A stretch of DNA of 64,000 nt from Leptoclinus maculatus (lineage: Eukaryota; Chordata; Actinopteri; Perciformes; Stichaeidae), in the NCBI GenBank assembly GCA_032191485.1, contig JAVDOI010000009.1, forward strand, positions 19,083,343 to 19,147,342, read 5' to 3'. Below are positions 35,110 through 54,003 of this stretch, in pieces. Numbering within the stretch: the first letter of the stretch is position 1; every line of letters begins with the position of its first letter. The notes beneath the pieces were generated by a model, which was not told where the DNA came from, did no database searches, and saw only the letters and a program-made list of their open reading frames with translations. A program made the translations under genes and the position numbers.

Positions 35110-37082
35110 TAAATAATCAGTTATACGCAAAATTAATAACAATTTTATTTTATTATTAGTCAACAGTGGACACAACTACAAAAAAACAATAGAACAATTA
35201 TCTCATAAATTGCTACAAACTGACGGGGCTAAAATAATGCAAGCAAGAAAGGAAGCACGCACAAAATCACGTAACGAGCTAATAATAATAAAGGTGAACA
35301 GAATGGCTGATGTGTCAACTGAACCATGGCTAACTATTAGTCATTCCTAATGTCCTACCTGTCCCCTTGTATCCACATTTGAGACAATGGAATATTACTT
35401 TTAAGTAGTATTCGATTTAACTGTCAAGGTTACTTTTGTGAGAAATACATTTAGCCTTCTTTGAACCTGGCTATGGAAGTGGGGTCCCCCTGCTGTCATG
35501 TGGACATCCACAACTGGTGACCCTGAATTCAAGTCAGAAAACATATTTACAGGTAAAATAAATAACCCAGGTTATAAGTGGAAAGTCCAAGTTACCCAGA
35601 TGTCATGTTATCTTATTGTTGGGATATACATTTTATCCATTTCATTTTGACGCACAAATGAACGCCTCTAGTATCAAAGTCTTCTTTGTACATTTTGGAT
35701 GTCAGAGAGAGGGGCACTTGATGGCAGCATGAGCCAGTGAAGAAAGAGGTAGACATACAGTGTGACATCCACAGGAATTTTTTGGCAGGTGCTCCTGTTG
35801 TAGCTTGACACTTAGACAAGTACAAGAAAACACCACTGCTTGTATCGCTCCAAAAAATATTTCCTCACAATATCTCAACAAAAGTGACATTTTCTTTTGC
35901 TGATCTCTGCATGAGCCAGTGACCAAATCTAGTCTCAAATCGCAAAAAGATCAAATTCATGGATAAAGAGTAGGCGTACATTACAAGAGTGCAGTGTATC
36001 CGACTGCATATGTGGATCTAAAGCAAAAAGAAAAGATGCAAATGGCCAAAACCAACCAGAGTAAAACCATGGCATGGAACAAGAACAACCATGGGTCTTT
36101 AAAAAAGAGGGGGAAACATACATACACATAATTTAAAGTTAAAATTAAAGCAGTCTTTGAAATACATATACAAACAAAGACATGAAGCAGTAAAACACCT
36201 CCAAGGCAGTGTCAGTGTAATCAAATAAAGCAGGGCTGTATTTATTCCCATTTCTAACCCAACACCTTCAGAAATTCCTCCTATTTTCAGATCATAGAGC
36301 GTCAACCATCAATCATCTTTGAATCAGTTCAACATCAAAACTCCAATATATGAATTCTTTAAAAGGAAAGTGACAATCCTCCTTCATTGAATTGAAAATT
36401 AAAATTGAATGAAATTGAATAAAAGCCCACTGTGGAGTCATAGCAGCTGCGGGTATCATTAGATACAGTCGATATCATAAGCACAGTAGTATGGTTTCCA
36501 AACAAATAACAGAAATGTCCAAAAGAATAACAGCGGCCTCAATACTTATGTTTGCTGGTCTTGGCATTACTGAGGGAAACAATAGTTTCTGGTGTTTCCT
36601 GCTAACTGCATGTTTCGTATTCCGTTTTTGTGATGATGGTAATGTTCTGGATGTTTCTGGATAATTCTGGACTGCAGACACACCCAGACAGCCTGTTGGG
36701 TGTCTGGGTATTGGACCCAGTTATCTTGCAGGTGTTTAACCTGAGAACCTGAAGACTGCTGCTGCACTGCACAGTAGGTATGAATGGTCCATAGGGTAAG
36801 CAAGTCGGTAGTTATTTGTTCTTAAATAAATGTATATTTATTACTTTTTCCACTCGTCTTGTCTCCCTTTTGTTACAGCCTTGGGGCCGGGTTGTAACAT
36901 ATGGGACAGATCAATTCAATCTAAATGAACTTGAGTCCTATTAAGGTTTCTTCTTAGGCCAGAGTTCCATTCAGATTATCTTTAATTTAATGAATTAAAT
37001 ACCATGAGCACCATGAGAAGGTTAAGAAAGTTGTCATAACAGATCCAGAAACAACTGAGACTAAATGCAAATATTTGCAGCC
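35110..37082. other. Intergenic spacer between kdm2a and stx3
   Basis: AT-rich; no conserved coding sequence was recognised. A short stretch near 36905-36985 (GGACAGATCAATTCAAT, then TTAAGGTTTCTTCTTAGGCC) resembles the end of a dispersed repeat. Confidence 0.4.
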
Positions 37083-37088
37083 TTTATT
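37083..37088 (-). terminator. stx3: Poly(A) signal of stx3
   Basis: AATAAA on the minus strand, 135 nt after the stx3 stop codon. Confidence 0.75.
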
Positions 37089-37222
37089 TCTATTGTGAAT
37101 TAGTTGAAATTACAGTAAGCTGAGCCCAGGTTCTATATTGTGACCATCTGACAGCAATGCTGCTCTGCCTCATCCTCCTATACTGTGTGGACTCAGCTGG
37201 TGGGTTGCCTCATTCTGGTGTT

Positions 37223-44386
<7,164 letters not shown>

Positions 44387-45320
44387 CTTGAGGAGTCTGT
44401 GATGCTTTCTCTAGCCCACGACAGCTACTAAAATGTCCTCCAAATTAGCCCAGTGGAAATGACTAGCTAATTCAATTAATCCTGGAGATTTGACCGAGAC
44501 AAAGTTGTCAGAGCCAGAGAAGGTGACATAAATAGCTGTATATAAAAAAAAACTGTACATAAATAGAAGGTCTTGGCTGTTTGGATGTTTCTCTCTGAGG
44601 CAATAGTTGTGGTCAACCTAACCTGAGGTCCCACTAAGCCTCTATCCTCTAAGAACGGATTAGGACAACAGCGTCGAGGACGATAAACCTGCCTCCTCCC
44701 TCACCCCTCCCATGTCTCCCAACACTGTATGTGTATGCCTTTAGGTTTTCCTAGTCTATTGGTCTATAAATTGCAAATTGAAATGGACACTGATTGCCCA
44801 AAGGTATTACTATATTATTAATACTATTTTATGTCTTAATATTTACTGCATAAAGCTTTTTAAGTGGGGATGCTATTGTGGAAATAACAAATGTATTCAT
44901 TACATGCAGTACAACAGTATTTCGAGCATGCTAGAAAATTCAATACTATACAAATTTCAAGTAAAAAGGCAGAACAATTAATTCATGCTATTTTGAATGA
45001 CTACTGTAGTGAAAAAACAATATAATTGTGTTTTCTGAAAACAAATTGATGGTTAATGTTAACTTAATTTGTATGAACAGATGTTAAAGGTACAATTCAC
45101 TGTTTTTTGACAATACAAAGGTTTTTCACGTCAACAAATAGTTATACATCAAGTATGTTGTGTTGTATCTGCTTTTTACTATTGTTTGACTGGTCACCAT
45201 TTCATGTTCTGCTCAGGAGACCAAAGGCCTCTTAGTGGTACTGTTGCTTTAGATCAGGTTAATGTAAGGAGCTTCGTGGCCTCTAGGGGGTGCTAGTATG
45301 GTGTATAAAGAGTTTAAAGA
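44387..45320. other. 5' flank of stx3
   Basis: Holds the presumptive stx3 promoter and any non-coding first exon. No TATA box, CpG island or conserved coding sequence was recognised. Confidence 0.4.
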
Positions 45321-45328
45321 GAGCAAAG

Positions 45329-45660
45329 GTTACAATATTGTAACCCTGGTTCTATAAGCACAGCCCTCTACTGGACTCTATGGGTAAAACTCTCCTCCAA
45401 TCAGGAGCACACATTCACACACTGAACATTTTCATAAACATAGCTGGCCAATCAGGACGTGCCTACCCATATTCAAGTGGAGCCCACAGTATATAATGCA
45501 GCACACCCCACTGCCAAGCTATCCTACCCCTCTTCAGCAAGCGGCGTAGGAGTGACAGGGCCACCTTGGTTTAGGGCTCCGCCTGTACTTACAGATCTTG
45601 GATTACAATATTGTAACCTAAGCTGTAATTCACTATGTTCCCCCCTCTCCTGGACTCTAT
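45329..45660. repeat. Two direct copies of a palindrome-led repeat
   Basis: GTTACAATATTGTAAC (45329-45344) is a perfect 16-bp palindrome. TTACAATATTGTAA recurs at 45603-45616. Each copy is followed, 27-34 bp later, by CTGGACTCTATGGGTAAA. This is probably part of a transposable element; class not recognised. Confidence 0.6.
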
Positions 45661-45829
45661 GGGTAAAGTGGGTGGAGCCCGATGAATGCACATCCTGCTG
45701 GGACATAACATCACCCCAACCACACTGATCCTGACTGACTAAAGGTTAGTTGCTGCAGCTTACCTACTTCTTTATAACCTAGAAGTAGGGGGCCCCAGCC
45801 AACCCAGGTGGTACATACTAGGTGGTAAT

Positions 45830-46435
45830 ATTTGATCAATCCATGTTGTTTGAACCCAATGTTAAGCAGCTGTCTAGATCTTGTTTCTTCCACCTAAGAA
45901 ACATCACCCCCGTACTCCGATTTATTCACTGGCTCCCTGTAGCGTATAGGATCCACTTTAAAATTCTCACTCTCACTTACAGAGCACTACACGGTCAGAC
46001 TCCTGCATATGTGGCGGAACTACTTCCCCCTTATTCACCCACCCGTGCACTCAGGTCAAACGTGTTAAATTATCTGTCTGTCCCACGCACCAAGCTTTTG
46101 AGGCAGTAGCACCAAGGTCGTGGAATGCTCTGCCTGCACCCCTACGGTTTGCTGATTCCGTGAATTTGTTTAAAAATCAGCTCAAGACACACCTGTTTAT
46201 ACTGGCGTTTGGGTAGAATTCATGCTCTAGGCCTGCTTTTAAGCTATGTTTTAATTGTGTACTTTCTGTTTATTGTGCCTTCTTGAATACAATCTATGTT
46301 TTACAATCTGTTCTTGTAAATGATTGGCCCTTGTATGGTCACATTATGTAATTTTTGTTCGAAATTCCGCTCCTGTTAAGCACTTTGTGACTTCTATCTG
46401 TGAAAAGCGCTTTATAAATAAATCTTATTTACTTT
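45830..46435 (+). mobile_element. L2 LINE 3' fragment with an internal deletion
   Basis: The plus strand reads LFEPNVKQLSRSCFFHLRNI, then, after a deletion, RFIHWLPVAYRIHFKILTLT and YRALHGQTPAYVAELLPPYS. These are L2 C-terminal segments. It ends with the L2-type tail AAAAGCGCTTTATAAATAAA and an ATCTTATTTACTTTACTT trail. Confidence 0.85.
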
Positions 46436-46439
46436 ACTT

Positions 46440-48150
46440 ACATAACTGAACAGGGTAGAGCCATGGCCTGACTACAGGGGTCAAAAAACAAGCGGTAGGC
46501 ACCCTGCACACCACATTATCCCGATCATCAAGGAGCAGGGTGCGATGTAGGTGTATCAAGCTCAAAGGTGGGGGTCAGGTGAAACACAACCAACACACAT
46601 CCACCCTTTTCCCCAGTCCTGAGTCTTCCAGCGAGCACAGACCCTGAAAAGGACCCTGACATGTCCAAGAGATAGAACCGTATGAACTGACAAAGCATCT
46701 ACCACTTCGTCGCCGTACATATGTCCTCGAAACTCGCCCCATTGAACAATGAAGCCGACATTGCTACGCTGTGTGTGCGAATCACAGACTTCCTGCCTGC
46801 CCAAGGGCTTGGGAGAGCCCCCCCAGAACTTGGTACGGGTCCAGTGGGGTATCATGATCCGAGTAACTTCTGAGCGCCAACCTGAGGCTACGAGAATGAC
46901 CGACAGCTGCTCCCGCCTCACTCTCTCCAAAGGGGAGGCATGAGATGGAGCAGCTTTCTTGGCTCTGGCACGTGTGCAAAGGCGTCCATTCTCAGGATTG
47001 TCCTGCCATGCCAGGAAGAACCCTAGCGGGCATTGGGCGTTGCATCAGTTGGCAAACAGATCCACTTCCGCTTCCCCGACCTGGGAATGTGGAGAGCCTT
47101 CAGAAACAACTCGGAGGCCCACAACCACAGTTTCTAGAGTGGTAGGTCATGTGTGGCACAGATGGAGTACCGACACAACAACCTCCTGAGCTATAGGCAG
47201 TGCCCTTGGTTCATTAATGCTCAGTGCACGGCACACGGCATGAAGCAAAAAGTATAGCATTCAGATAAAATTACCATGATCTTCTGGTGATATTCTGCAT
47301 CCATTGGCGCATAGAGCAAGCGCACTAGCGTTTTCTTTAACCTTGCCTTCCAGCCCTTGGTCCAGCCTCGTTCTCAGGCTCATTCATATTATTGCAGGAT
47401 ATGGAAAATAACTGGATTCTGCTATCAGTGCATTTTACAACTTTTAAGACCTAATGCTTTAAATTTGTCACAGTTCAGCTCCACTCCCTCCTCATCAGTC
47501 TAACTCCCTTCACCTGTTCAATCACCTGTCTCTGATCACAAATTACTATTACCGTAAATGATGTAATAGCTGCGGGCCTCAATTAACCTACCTCTACTAC
47601 AAAGGTATCTATAAGGCTCGTTAGAAGCAGGGATATTAGAGACAATATCCTTGCTTTTTCTGGTCATAGCTGACCTCAACATTACATTCAGGTAGCAGAA
47701 CTACCACAGAAGCGGTCTTTAGTACTTTGCCAGTTGGTTGTCTGGCTGTTTGTCTGGATGTCTGTCTGTGATCAGAATCGTCACAGCATTGTGTCACAAA
47801 AGATTCGGTCACAAATCTTTTCAGGTGTATAGTAGGATCACAAAAATGGTACATGGTAGAGCTCCCCATGCACCAAGGCCGAGTCTTACCTCAGCAGCCC
47901 TGGTTCAAATTGAATGTATGTATTCTACTTAGTGTAAGTGGGTCACTGCCAATGTATCATGGTCTGTGGCGACCTCGTACACTGCATCATGGTCTAATGT
48001 GTCCTCATAGTGTTGGATGCTGCTATTTGACGCTGTCTTGGCTAGATCTCACCGTAAAAGAGGTTTAATCTCAGTGTTGACCTATCGTAACCCCAGTCAT
48101 TGCATCATAGTCTTCATGACCTCACATGCTGGTAACTTTATTCTGTCATG
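46440..48150. other. Repeat-like intergenic DNA, unclassified
   Basis: No host gene or known transposase was recognised. The GC-richer block at about 46560-47200 has open frames on both strands without family resemblance; it may belong with the palindrome-led repeat upstream. Confidence 0.3.
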
Positions 48151-48154
48151 TGGT

Positions 48155-48355
48155 ATCGCATTCAATGCAGCAGCACGGGGGATCTGTTAGTGGAATTGCA
48201 TACGTTGCAGCACCAGCATTGAGCATCTGTTAGCGGAAATCGCATACGTTGCAGCACCAGCATTGAGCATCTGTTAGCGGAATTACATACGTTGCAGCAG
48301 TAGCAGTGAACATCTGTTAGCGGAACCATATAGGTTGCAGCATTGGGATCTGTTA
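48155..48355. repeat. Imperfect tandem repeat of about 45 bp, interrupted; continues at 49047-49110
   Basis: The unit begins GTTAGCGGAA, continues through GCATACGTTGCAGCA and ends with AGCATCT or a variant. Four to five copies lie here. The array resumes at 49047 with GCGGAATCACAATTGTTGC, after the inserted element at 48356-49043. Confidence 0.85.
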
Positions 48356-49043
48356 GGGGCCGTCCAGAGTTTTCAACATTTTCACGGTCGTACAAAGCGA
48401 CTCGGGGGGGGGTTGTCACTCATGTACGACTTTAAAGTTTCGTAAAATGTCGATATTTTTCGGTGAACGGAACTTGCATTTTTTAACGCCTAGCAAGCGG
48501 CATCTCGTGCAAACACTCTCTAATGCTGCGGATTGAGTCGAATCGAGTTTCTTTGCGACGTCCACGCCGTTTCCCAAAAATGTAATGGCCGCGCGAGAGA
48601 TGTCAGACGCTGAAAGAGCTGCAACAAAGCGCTGCAGGAACGCCCGAGCCGGTGGGGGGGGGTGTCTCCGAGCACCTTGCTTGTGCATGGAGGAAAGCGA
48701 GGCAAGGACGATAACAACAACAACATTGGGGGGAAATTGCTCCAGTGCCCGGTGTGCAGTGAGCTGTTCCCGACTCGCTATCAACTTCTGAAACATCAGA
48801 AACTGACTCAGCACAAACTAAAAATAATTTTAAAGTGGTTTTAATAATAAATTGTTGGATACATATCTTCTATATACATATTATTGTGTTTGTGTCTATA
48901 GTTGGGACTCCTAAAATCTAGACCTCTGTCATGTAATGTGATAAAAATGTTGATATGTACTACTTTTGGGGGGGGGGGGGGGGGTCTGGAAAAGTAGTAC
49001 TCTTTGTACTACTGTGAAAATGTTGATAACTTTGGATGACCCC
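48356..49043. mobile_element. PIF/Harbinger-like element carrying a zinc-finger coding remnant
   Basis: Terminal inverted repeats of about 30 bp (left GGGGCCGTCCAGAGTTTTC and onward to ACATTTTCAC; right the same inverted with four mismatches) are bounded by TTA on both sides (48353-48355 and 49044-49046), the usual PIF/Harbinger target. Removing the element and one TTA restores the 45-bp tandem unit exactly. No transposase is present, so it is non-autonomous. Confidence 0.8.
48560..48843 (+). pseudogene. C2H2 zinc-finger coding remnant inside the Harbinger-like element
   Basis: From about 48735 one plus-strand frame reads KLLQCPVCSELFPTRYQLLK then HQKLTQH, a C2H2 finger with C-x2-C-x12-H-x5-H spacing. 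Upstream, in another plus-strand frame, lies a coding-like piece (STPFPKNVMAAREMSDAERA, then ATKRCRN) with one stop before it. At least one frame change separates them. Whether this is an element-encoded protein or a captured host exon is open. Confidence 0.5.
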
Positions 49044-49110
49044 TTAGCGGAATCACAATTGTTGCAGCGGCAGCATCGGGTGATTTGTTAAGTGGAATTG
49101 CATCATGGGG

Positions 49111-50206
49111 TAATCTCATGTCAGGTCCCTGTAGACTTCCGTCTTGACCTGCTCTATACAATACGTATAGATACATTGATTGTTCAGGCTCTGCCCATAC
49201 TTCTTTAAGTGTGCCTTAAATCCCTCGTAAGTCATGTTTTAACTGGTGTTGAGTTTTTGCCACTGCTACTACTTTCATTTTGTTGGCTGCTATCATCTGC
49301 TGTTATTGCATTGTTAAGCATCTAAAGTCTTCCGTAATCATTCCTGCTCACATTCTTGCTCACTGGTTCCTCTTATCCAGTAATGCCAGTCACAGATAAC
49401 TCATAACATCTGTTTAATATATAATTCAGCTAATAACTAATATTAAGCTAATTCTTCACATCCAGGTATTCTATTACTACATTTTCATCTATTTTGCCAT
49501 TTACTTAAAACCATTGTATTTTGCTAATAACTACTTAGGTGTGTTGCAATTGCCATATTAATTGTCTTCTGATATGTGGCGTCATATCAATCATATCGGG
49601 TAAGTGGTGTCATATAGTCATATCTGGTAAGTAGCGCCATATCCATTCTATTTTTACAAGTGGTTCAGATTCTCATTTTGTCATAGGCTATCTGCTACAT
49701 TTTCATTGCTTTTGTAATTGCTCACAGTATTGTATTCTAATAAGTGACATCATATACATCATATATCGAAGTAGTATCAGATCCATCGCATTGCTAATTC
49801 TCAGGTCACTGCTGACCTCTTTTGGTTAAATCCATTCAGGGTCTTATGAGTGATGTATGATTCATTAAAAGGGACAGGTAATGGAGACTTCCTGCTTGGC
49901 GAAATCTATAAAATGTCATGCCGTCATTCCAGTACACTAGCCACATAGTCTAAGCTCAAACTGTTCCTATTCAGGTCACTGCGGACCATTAGCCATTGCT
50001 GGCTAGAGCCTATACATTGCAAGCAGGGCATTGCTGTCCTCAAGCCATTGCTGGCTAAGATCAAAAAAGTCAATCTCACAGATGCTCTGGTCAGTGCGAC
50101 CTAGTCATCACAGCACTTTTGTTCATGTCTACTCAATCATAGTAAATCACTGATTCTAATCACTTAACCTCAAGTTTCTGTCATGCTCCTTGTTATGCCT
50201 CATCTC
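49111..50206. other. Intergenic DNA with no recognised feature
   Basis: AT-rich; short recurring motifs (GTCATATC-type between 49560 and 49790, and GGTCACTGC(T/G)GACC-type) suggest weak degenerate repeats. No gene seen. Confidence 0.35.
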
Positions 50207-50692
50207 TTAGCAGCTTATGCCATCATCGATCATTTCTGTTGAGGTGTTATTCATCGGGGATGATAGCTTAGCCATCATCCTCCTGTCTTCCACCACTTCC
50301 ACCGTATCCAGTGGACACCCCAGCACACTGCTGGCCTTCTTGACGAGTTTAAGTCTCTTCCTGTCGGCTGTCGAGATGCTGCTGCCCCAGCAGACCACTC
50401 CATAAAAGATGGCTGATGCCACCACAGAGTCGAAGAAGGTCATCAGGAGTGCTCCCTGCACTCCGAAAGACATCAGTCTCCTCAGCAGATAGAGTCTGCT
50501 CTGACCCTTTTTGTAAAGTGCATATGTGATCAGTCCAGTCCAGTTTATTGTTCAAGTGAACACCCAGGTACTTATAAGATCTCACAATCTCAATGTCCGG
50601 AGGAGAGCGTTTACCCTGGCGGAAGTCCACCACCAGCTCTTTGTGTAACATCCCGTTAGTTTCATGGGTGTCTCTGTGTGTGTGTGTTTCCC
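50207..50692 (-). mobile_element. Rex1/Babar-like (CR1 group) LINE, reverse-transcriptase C-terminal fragment
   Basis: Minus-strand frames read ELVVDFRQGKRSPPDIEIVR, SYKYLGVHLNNKLDWTDHI, then, after frame breaks, MSFGVQGALLMTFFDSVVAS, AIFYGVVCWGSSISTADRKR and KKASSVLGCPLDTVEVVEDR. This order is typical of the Rex1/CR1-type reverse transcriptase end. It is frameshifted near 50480 and lacks the catalytic region, so it is a dead copy. Confidence 0.85.
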
Positions 50693-50766
50693 CTTCTTCT
50701 TCTTCTTCTTCTTCTTCTTCTTCTTCTTCTTCTTCTTCTTCTTCTTCTTCTTCTTCTTCTTCTTCT
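50693..50766 (+). repeat. (CTT)n microsatellite
   Basis: About 24 uninterrupted CTT units adjoining the Rex1-like fragment. The poly-Glu, poly-Ser and poly-Leu frames across it are artefacts. Confidence 0.95.
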
Positions 50767-51059
50767 GTGGTTTTTAACGGCAGCTTGTATCCTTTTTGTT
50801 GCATTACTGCCATCTTCCGGTTTCAGTCAGTTTCTATGTTCCCAACTACTAAACTTTCCCCATCAGTCCCGTTGCTCTCAAAAAGTTTGTAAAGCACCTT
50901 CTTCCCAGATTACTAGATCCCCACTCTATTATATTATTCAACTCTCTTCCTCTCATCCCTGGTCTTTGCATTTCTCCCATCATGACCCTTCTTTTTGCTA
51001 TTCTATTCTATTTTGCACTGGTGTCAGCATTAACTATTTTACACTTAATGTTTACTACT

Positions 51060-51880
51060 GTCAAGTAAAATCAAAGAGTTGAGGTCCCAGGAAAACTGCC
51101 TTGTGAGGGGAGTACATGTTCGGTATAAAGATGAGGTAAAAAGGGACACAAAAAGCATATAATCAATAACCAATAATCATAATAAGGGTAGTGTGTGTAA
51201 TACAAGAATATAAAATGATTCAACAAATGTATACTGTGTGATAATGAGGGGAGAAAGAGGTGTTGTGCAGCAGGATGTAACTATATACAGTCTGAGAGTG
51301 ATAAGGTTGGAGGCCAGAGCACCGAGGCAAGGGTGAGAGGGTATTAGATGTGTGTGTGTGTGTAAGGGAAAAAAAAAGGGGAACTACAGTGGCAGTTGGA
51401 GGTGACTCATAATGTGTGTGCGTAACTGAAAATGTGTGTGCGTAAGGGTAACTGGATGAGGGTGAAGAAAGGGGGGTTGATGAAACAATGAAGAAATATT
51501 AATCATGTGAGAGGCGAGGGGGGGGGCGAGGTAACAGCCCAAAAACGCAGTTTATAAAGTAAACGATATGCCATATGCAATTCGGGATTCATAGCGGGAC
51601 GACGCGAGGTTCAAGTGCTCGGCCGAGACACTGGGCCTCGTTCGGACAAGCGGAGGACCTCGCCCTTTTTGGTCGCGAAGCGGAGACCACAGTTCGCGAC
51701 CAAAGATTAGAAGGACGGAGATTTTCCTCTCCCCCCTGTTCAACTTTAACAACTGGACAGCTGAAGGAAACAGCCACACCTTAAAGACTTTGTATTGAGT
51801 TCGAAGGGCCGCTGAACGGACTTTGCTGTCCCGCACAGGAGGAGCTGAGGTTCTAGGCCGGACCTCCGCTCCTACAACTG
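51060..51880. other. Unassigned sequence preceding the 30-bp array
   Basis: Holds TATAAAG at 51552 and a CG-richer stretch (51590-51860). With the array and the AATAAA at 52282-52287 it has the rough layout of a promoter-to-poly(A) LTR unit, but I could not find TG/CA ends or a partner copy. Confidence 0.3.
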
Positions 51881-52117
51881 CCAAAGAAGATTGTTTCTTC
51901 AATTGATTCGCCAAAGAAGATTGTTTCTTCAATTGATTCGCCAAAGAAGATTGTTTCTTCAATTGATTCGCCAAAGAAGATTGTTTCTTCAATTGATTCG
52001 CCAAAGAAGATTGTTTCTTCAATTGATTCGCCAAAGAAGATTGTTTCTTCAATTGATTCGCCAAAGAAGATTGTTTCTTCAATTGATTCGCCAAAGAAGA
52101 TTGTTTCTTCATTGATC
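51881..52117. repeat. 30-bp tandem repeat, seven perfect units plus degenerate ones
   Basis: The unit starts CCAAAGAAGATTGTTTCTTC and ends AATTGATTCG. Seven identical copies start at 51881, 51911, 51941, 51971, 52001, 52031 and 52061. An eighth (52091) matches for 20 bp, and a ninth, degenerate, follows to about 52146. Because 30 is a multiple of three, open frames run through on both strands (KKQSSLANQL per unit on the minus strand). The near-identity points to recent expansion. Confidence 0.97.
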
Positions 52118-52739
52118 CAGAAAAGATTTATTTCTTCATTGATTCAACTCCACCGAAGTCTCGGCATCGACACTGATGAGTAGATAAAGGACATTATAAT
52201 CGAATAAGAAATTGTATCTGATTTAGTCAAATTTAGTATTATTTTGTGCATGCTGAGCTGTACCCCTGCTAGACAATCCTGCAATAAATATAATCTGCAT
52301 TTAAAGTAAATCTCTGAGAATTCATTTTGCATGAGTAGTAGAGTGCCTCGTGGTAGTAAAATGTTAAATCTATTGTATGTCTAACAACATGAGTTCTGAA
52401 TGGTTATCCAAGTTTCAAGTCCACTTAACAACCCCTTACGGTTTCCTAACCATCCTAACCGTTAAAACCTAACCTGGCAATTCACCAAGAGCACGGATCC
52501 AGAAGAGGAAAGCTACCATAACTGACGCGACTGGTGGAAGCACCTGGCCAGGGTGGCCCCTCGACCAAGTGTACATTTACCGGAGGAAGCAGGGTAGACG
52601 TCAGGAGTAACGGTAGTTAGCAGAGCCAGGCGAGTTTCCTCACCACACCAGCTTACCAACCTTTTAATAGAGAGCTGAGTAACTAGTACGCCCCGTATCG
52701 GGCTTGTAGAAACCCCAGGATCTAACACTACTCATATAT

Positions 52740-52840
52740 GTATATGTTTTTATTCTATTGTTTTTTGTTATTCTTTTGTTCAAACTCTGCCACAAGAATT
52801 TCCTTCGGGATTAATAAAGTTGAGTGGTTGAGTGATGGTC
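52740..52840 (+). repeat. Rex1-type LINE 3' tail
   Basis: GCCACAAGAATTTCCTTCGG followed by GATTAATAAAGTTGAGTGGT is the sort of 3' end seen in Rex1-type fish LINEs. No coding part remains. Confidence 0.6.
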
Positions 52841-52854
52841 CATTTTGACCAAGC

Positions 52855-53515
52855 ATGTTAGCCTGCCGCTGAAATCTTGGAGTGATGTTAGATGGGAAAG
52901 CTTAGTGTTACAGCTGTTAGAAACCAAGTGAAAGAAATCAGAGAAGCTCTCATGGAGACTAAGTAAGCTGTGAGGGATCCAGTAGGTAAAGTAGAGGCTC
53001 AAGCTTTCGCAAAAGAAGTGGCCTCACTCAGATTCATCTTTTGCACTATTGTGAGGTGTAACAATCTTAACATCACAAACAGGGTGAACAAGCTGCATCC
53101 GCCTAGTTCAATGCAGGTTGACATTGCTGTCAGGCCCACTGAGAGTGCCAAAACCTCACTCTCCAAATACAGACATTGGGTTTGTTGAAGCTCTGTCAAC
53201 TGCCAAGGACCTTTGTGATGCCCTGAATATAGTGCTTAAGGAGGAAAAGCTCAGGAACACAAAAAATATGCCCTCAAATGGCGTGAGGTAAAATTTTTCA
53301 ACAATGTCGTAGACTCTGCTTTGATGTCACTGCAAGAGAGGTTTGAGACACTGTGCCAGGTCAAAGACAGACATCAGTGCTACTTGATTTCAGCAAAGTG
53401 CATGGAATGTCCAAGGAGGACTCAAAAAAACATTGCACCGAAGTGCAGAAGACACTGGCTGCAAAAGGAACGGCTTATATTGATGGACGTGGGATGGTGC
53501 AGGAAACCTGAGCCT
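52855..53515 (+). pseudogene. hAT transposase relic (TTF-finger/ZMYM-like), middle part; continues at 58817
   Basis: Plus-strand frames read VKEIREALMETK, then VRDPVGKVEAQAFAKEVASL, RFIFCTIV, then MQVDIAV, a GFVEALSTAKDLCDAL-type stretch, and LLDFSKVHGMSKEDSKKHC. This is the order of the segment between the catalytic core and dimerisation domain in this hAT group. Stops and frameshifts make it dead. It is cut at 53515 by the Ty3/gypsy element, and its C-terminal part resumes on the far side. Confidence 0.7.
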
Positions 53516-53543
53516 TGTCGATAAAATAGTACCATTACATTAC
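53516..53543 (-). mobile_element. 28-bp remnant of the gypsy 3' LTR
   Basis: Identical over 28 bp to the start of the 5' LTR (58788-58815). It is preceded on the element strand by AAAGAAAGGG, a plausible polypurine tract. The other roughly 170 bp of the LTR are absent, so the element is 3'-truncated. Confidence 0.75.
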
Positions 53544-54003
53544 CCTTTCTTTGAGTCATTTAAGACATGCTGCAAAAAGGCATAATGTCGTCTGTCAACA
53601 TCTTCTGTACGTCTAACTGTTCATTGTAAAACTCAGAACGAATGCTCTATTAAGTAACACAGTATCGTAACAACATACATTTACTTTTCAAAATCTCTTC
53701 AGGATTTCAACTTCTTGTGGCACTTACACTGGAACTTAACAGTTTTATATTGTATTAATGAAACAGTCATTTAACATAAACCAATCCTGAACTATTGTGA
53801 TCTGGGTGGACTACCAGTCACCAACATAGCTGCAGTGGATTATTCTGCCACTTGATGCAGGCAATGTCCTAACTACTGAACATACTCTCCGTATCGGTCT
53901 GCTGGTTTTACAACTCTGCCGCTGGAGGTTGTGCGTGTTGCAGTCTGTGTCATAGTATGTTGAGATGTAACAGGAGGTGTGTCTGCATCAGAACCAGGTG
54001 AAC

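Noticed and set aside
51552..52112. 186-aa minus-strand frame with KKQSSLANQL repeats
   Set aside because: The frame stays open only because the repeat period is a multiple of three; no start context or homologue recognised.
51881..52117. CRISPR-like array
   Set aside because: Units are contiguous with no spacers, and the genome is eukaryotic; it is a simple tandem repeat.
51881..52117. Heat-shock element array
   Set aside because: GAA and TTC blocks in each unit are six bases apart, not the two-base gap of a heat-shock element.
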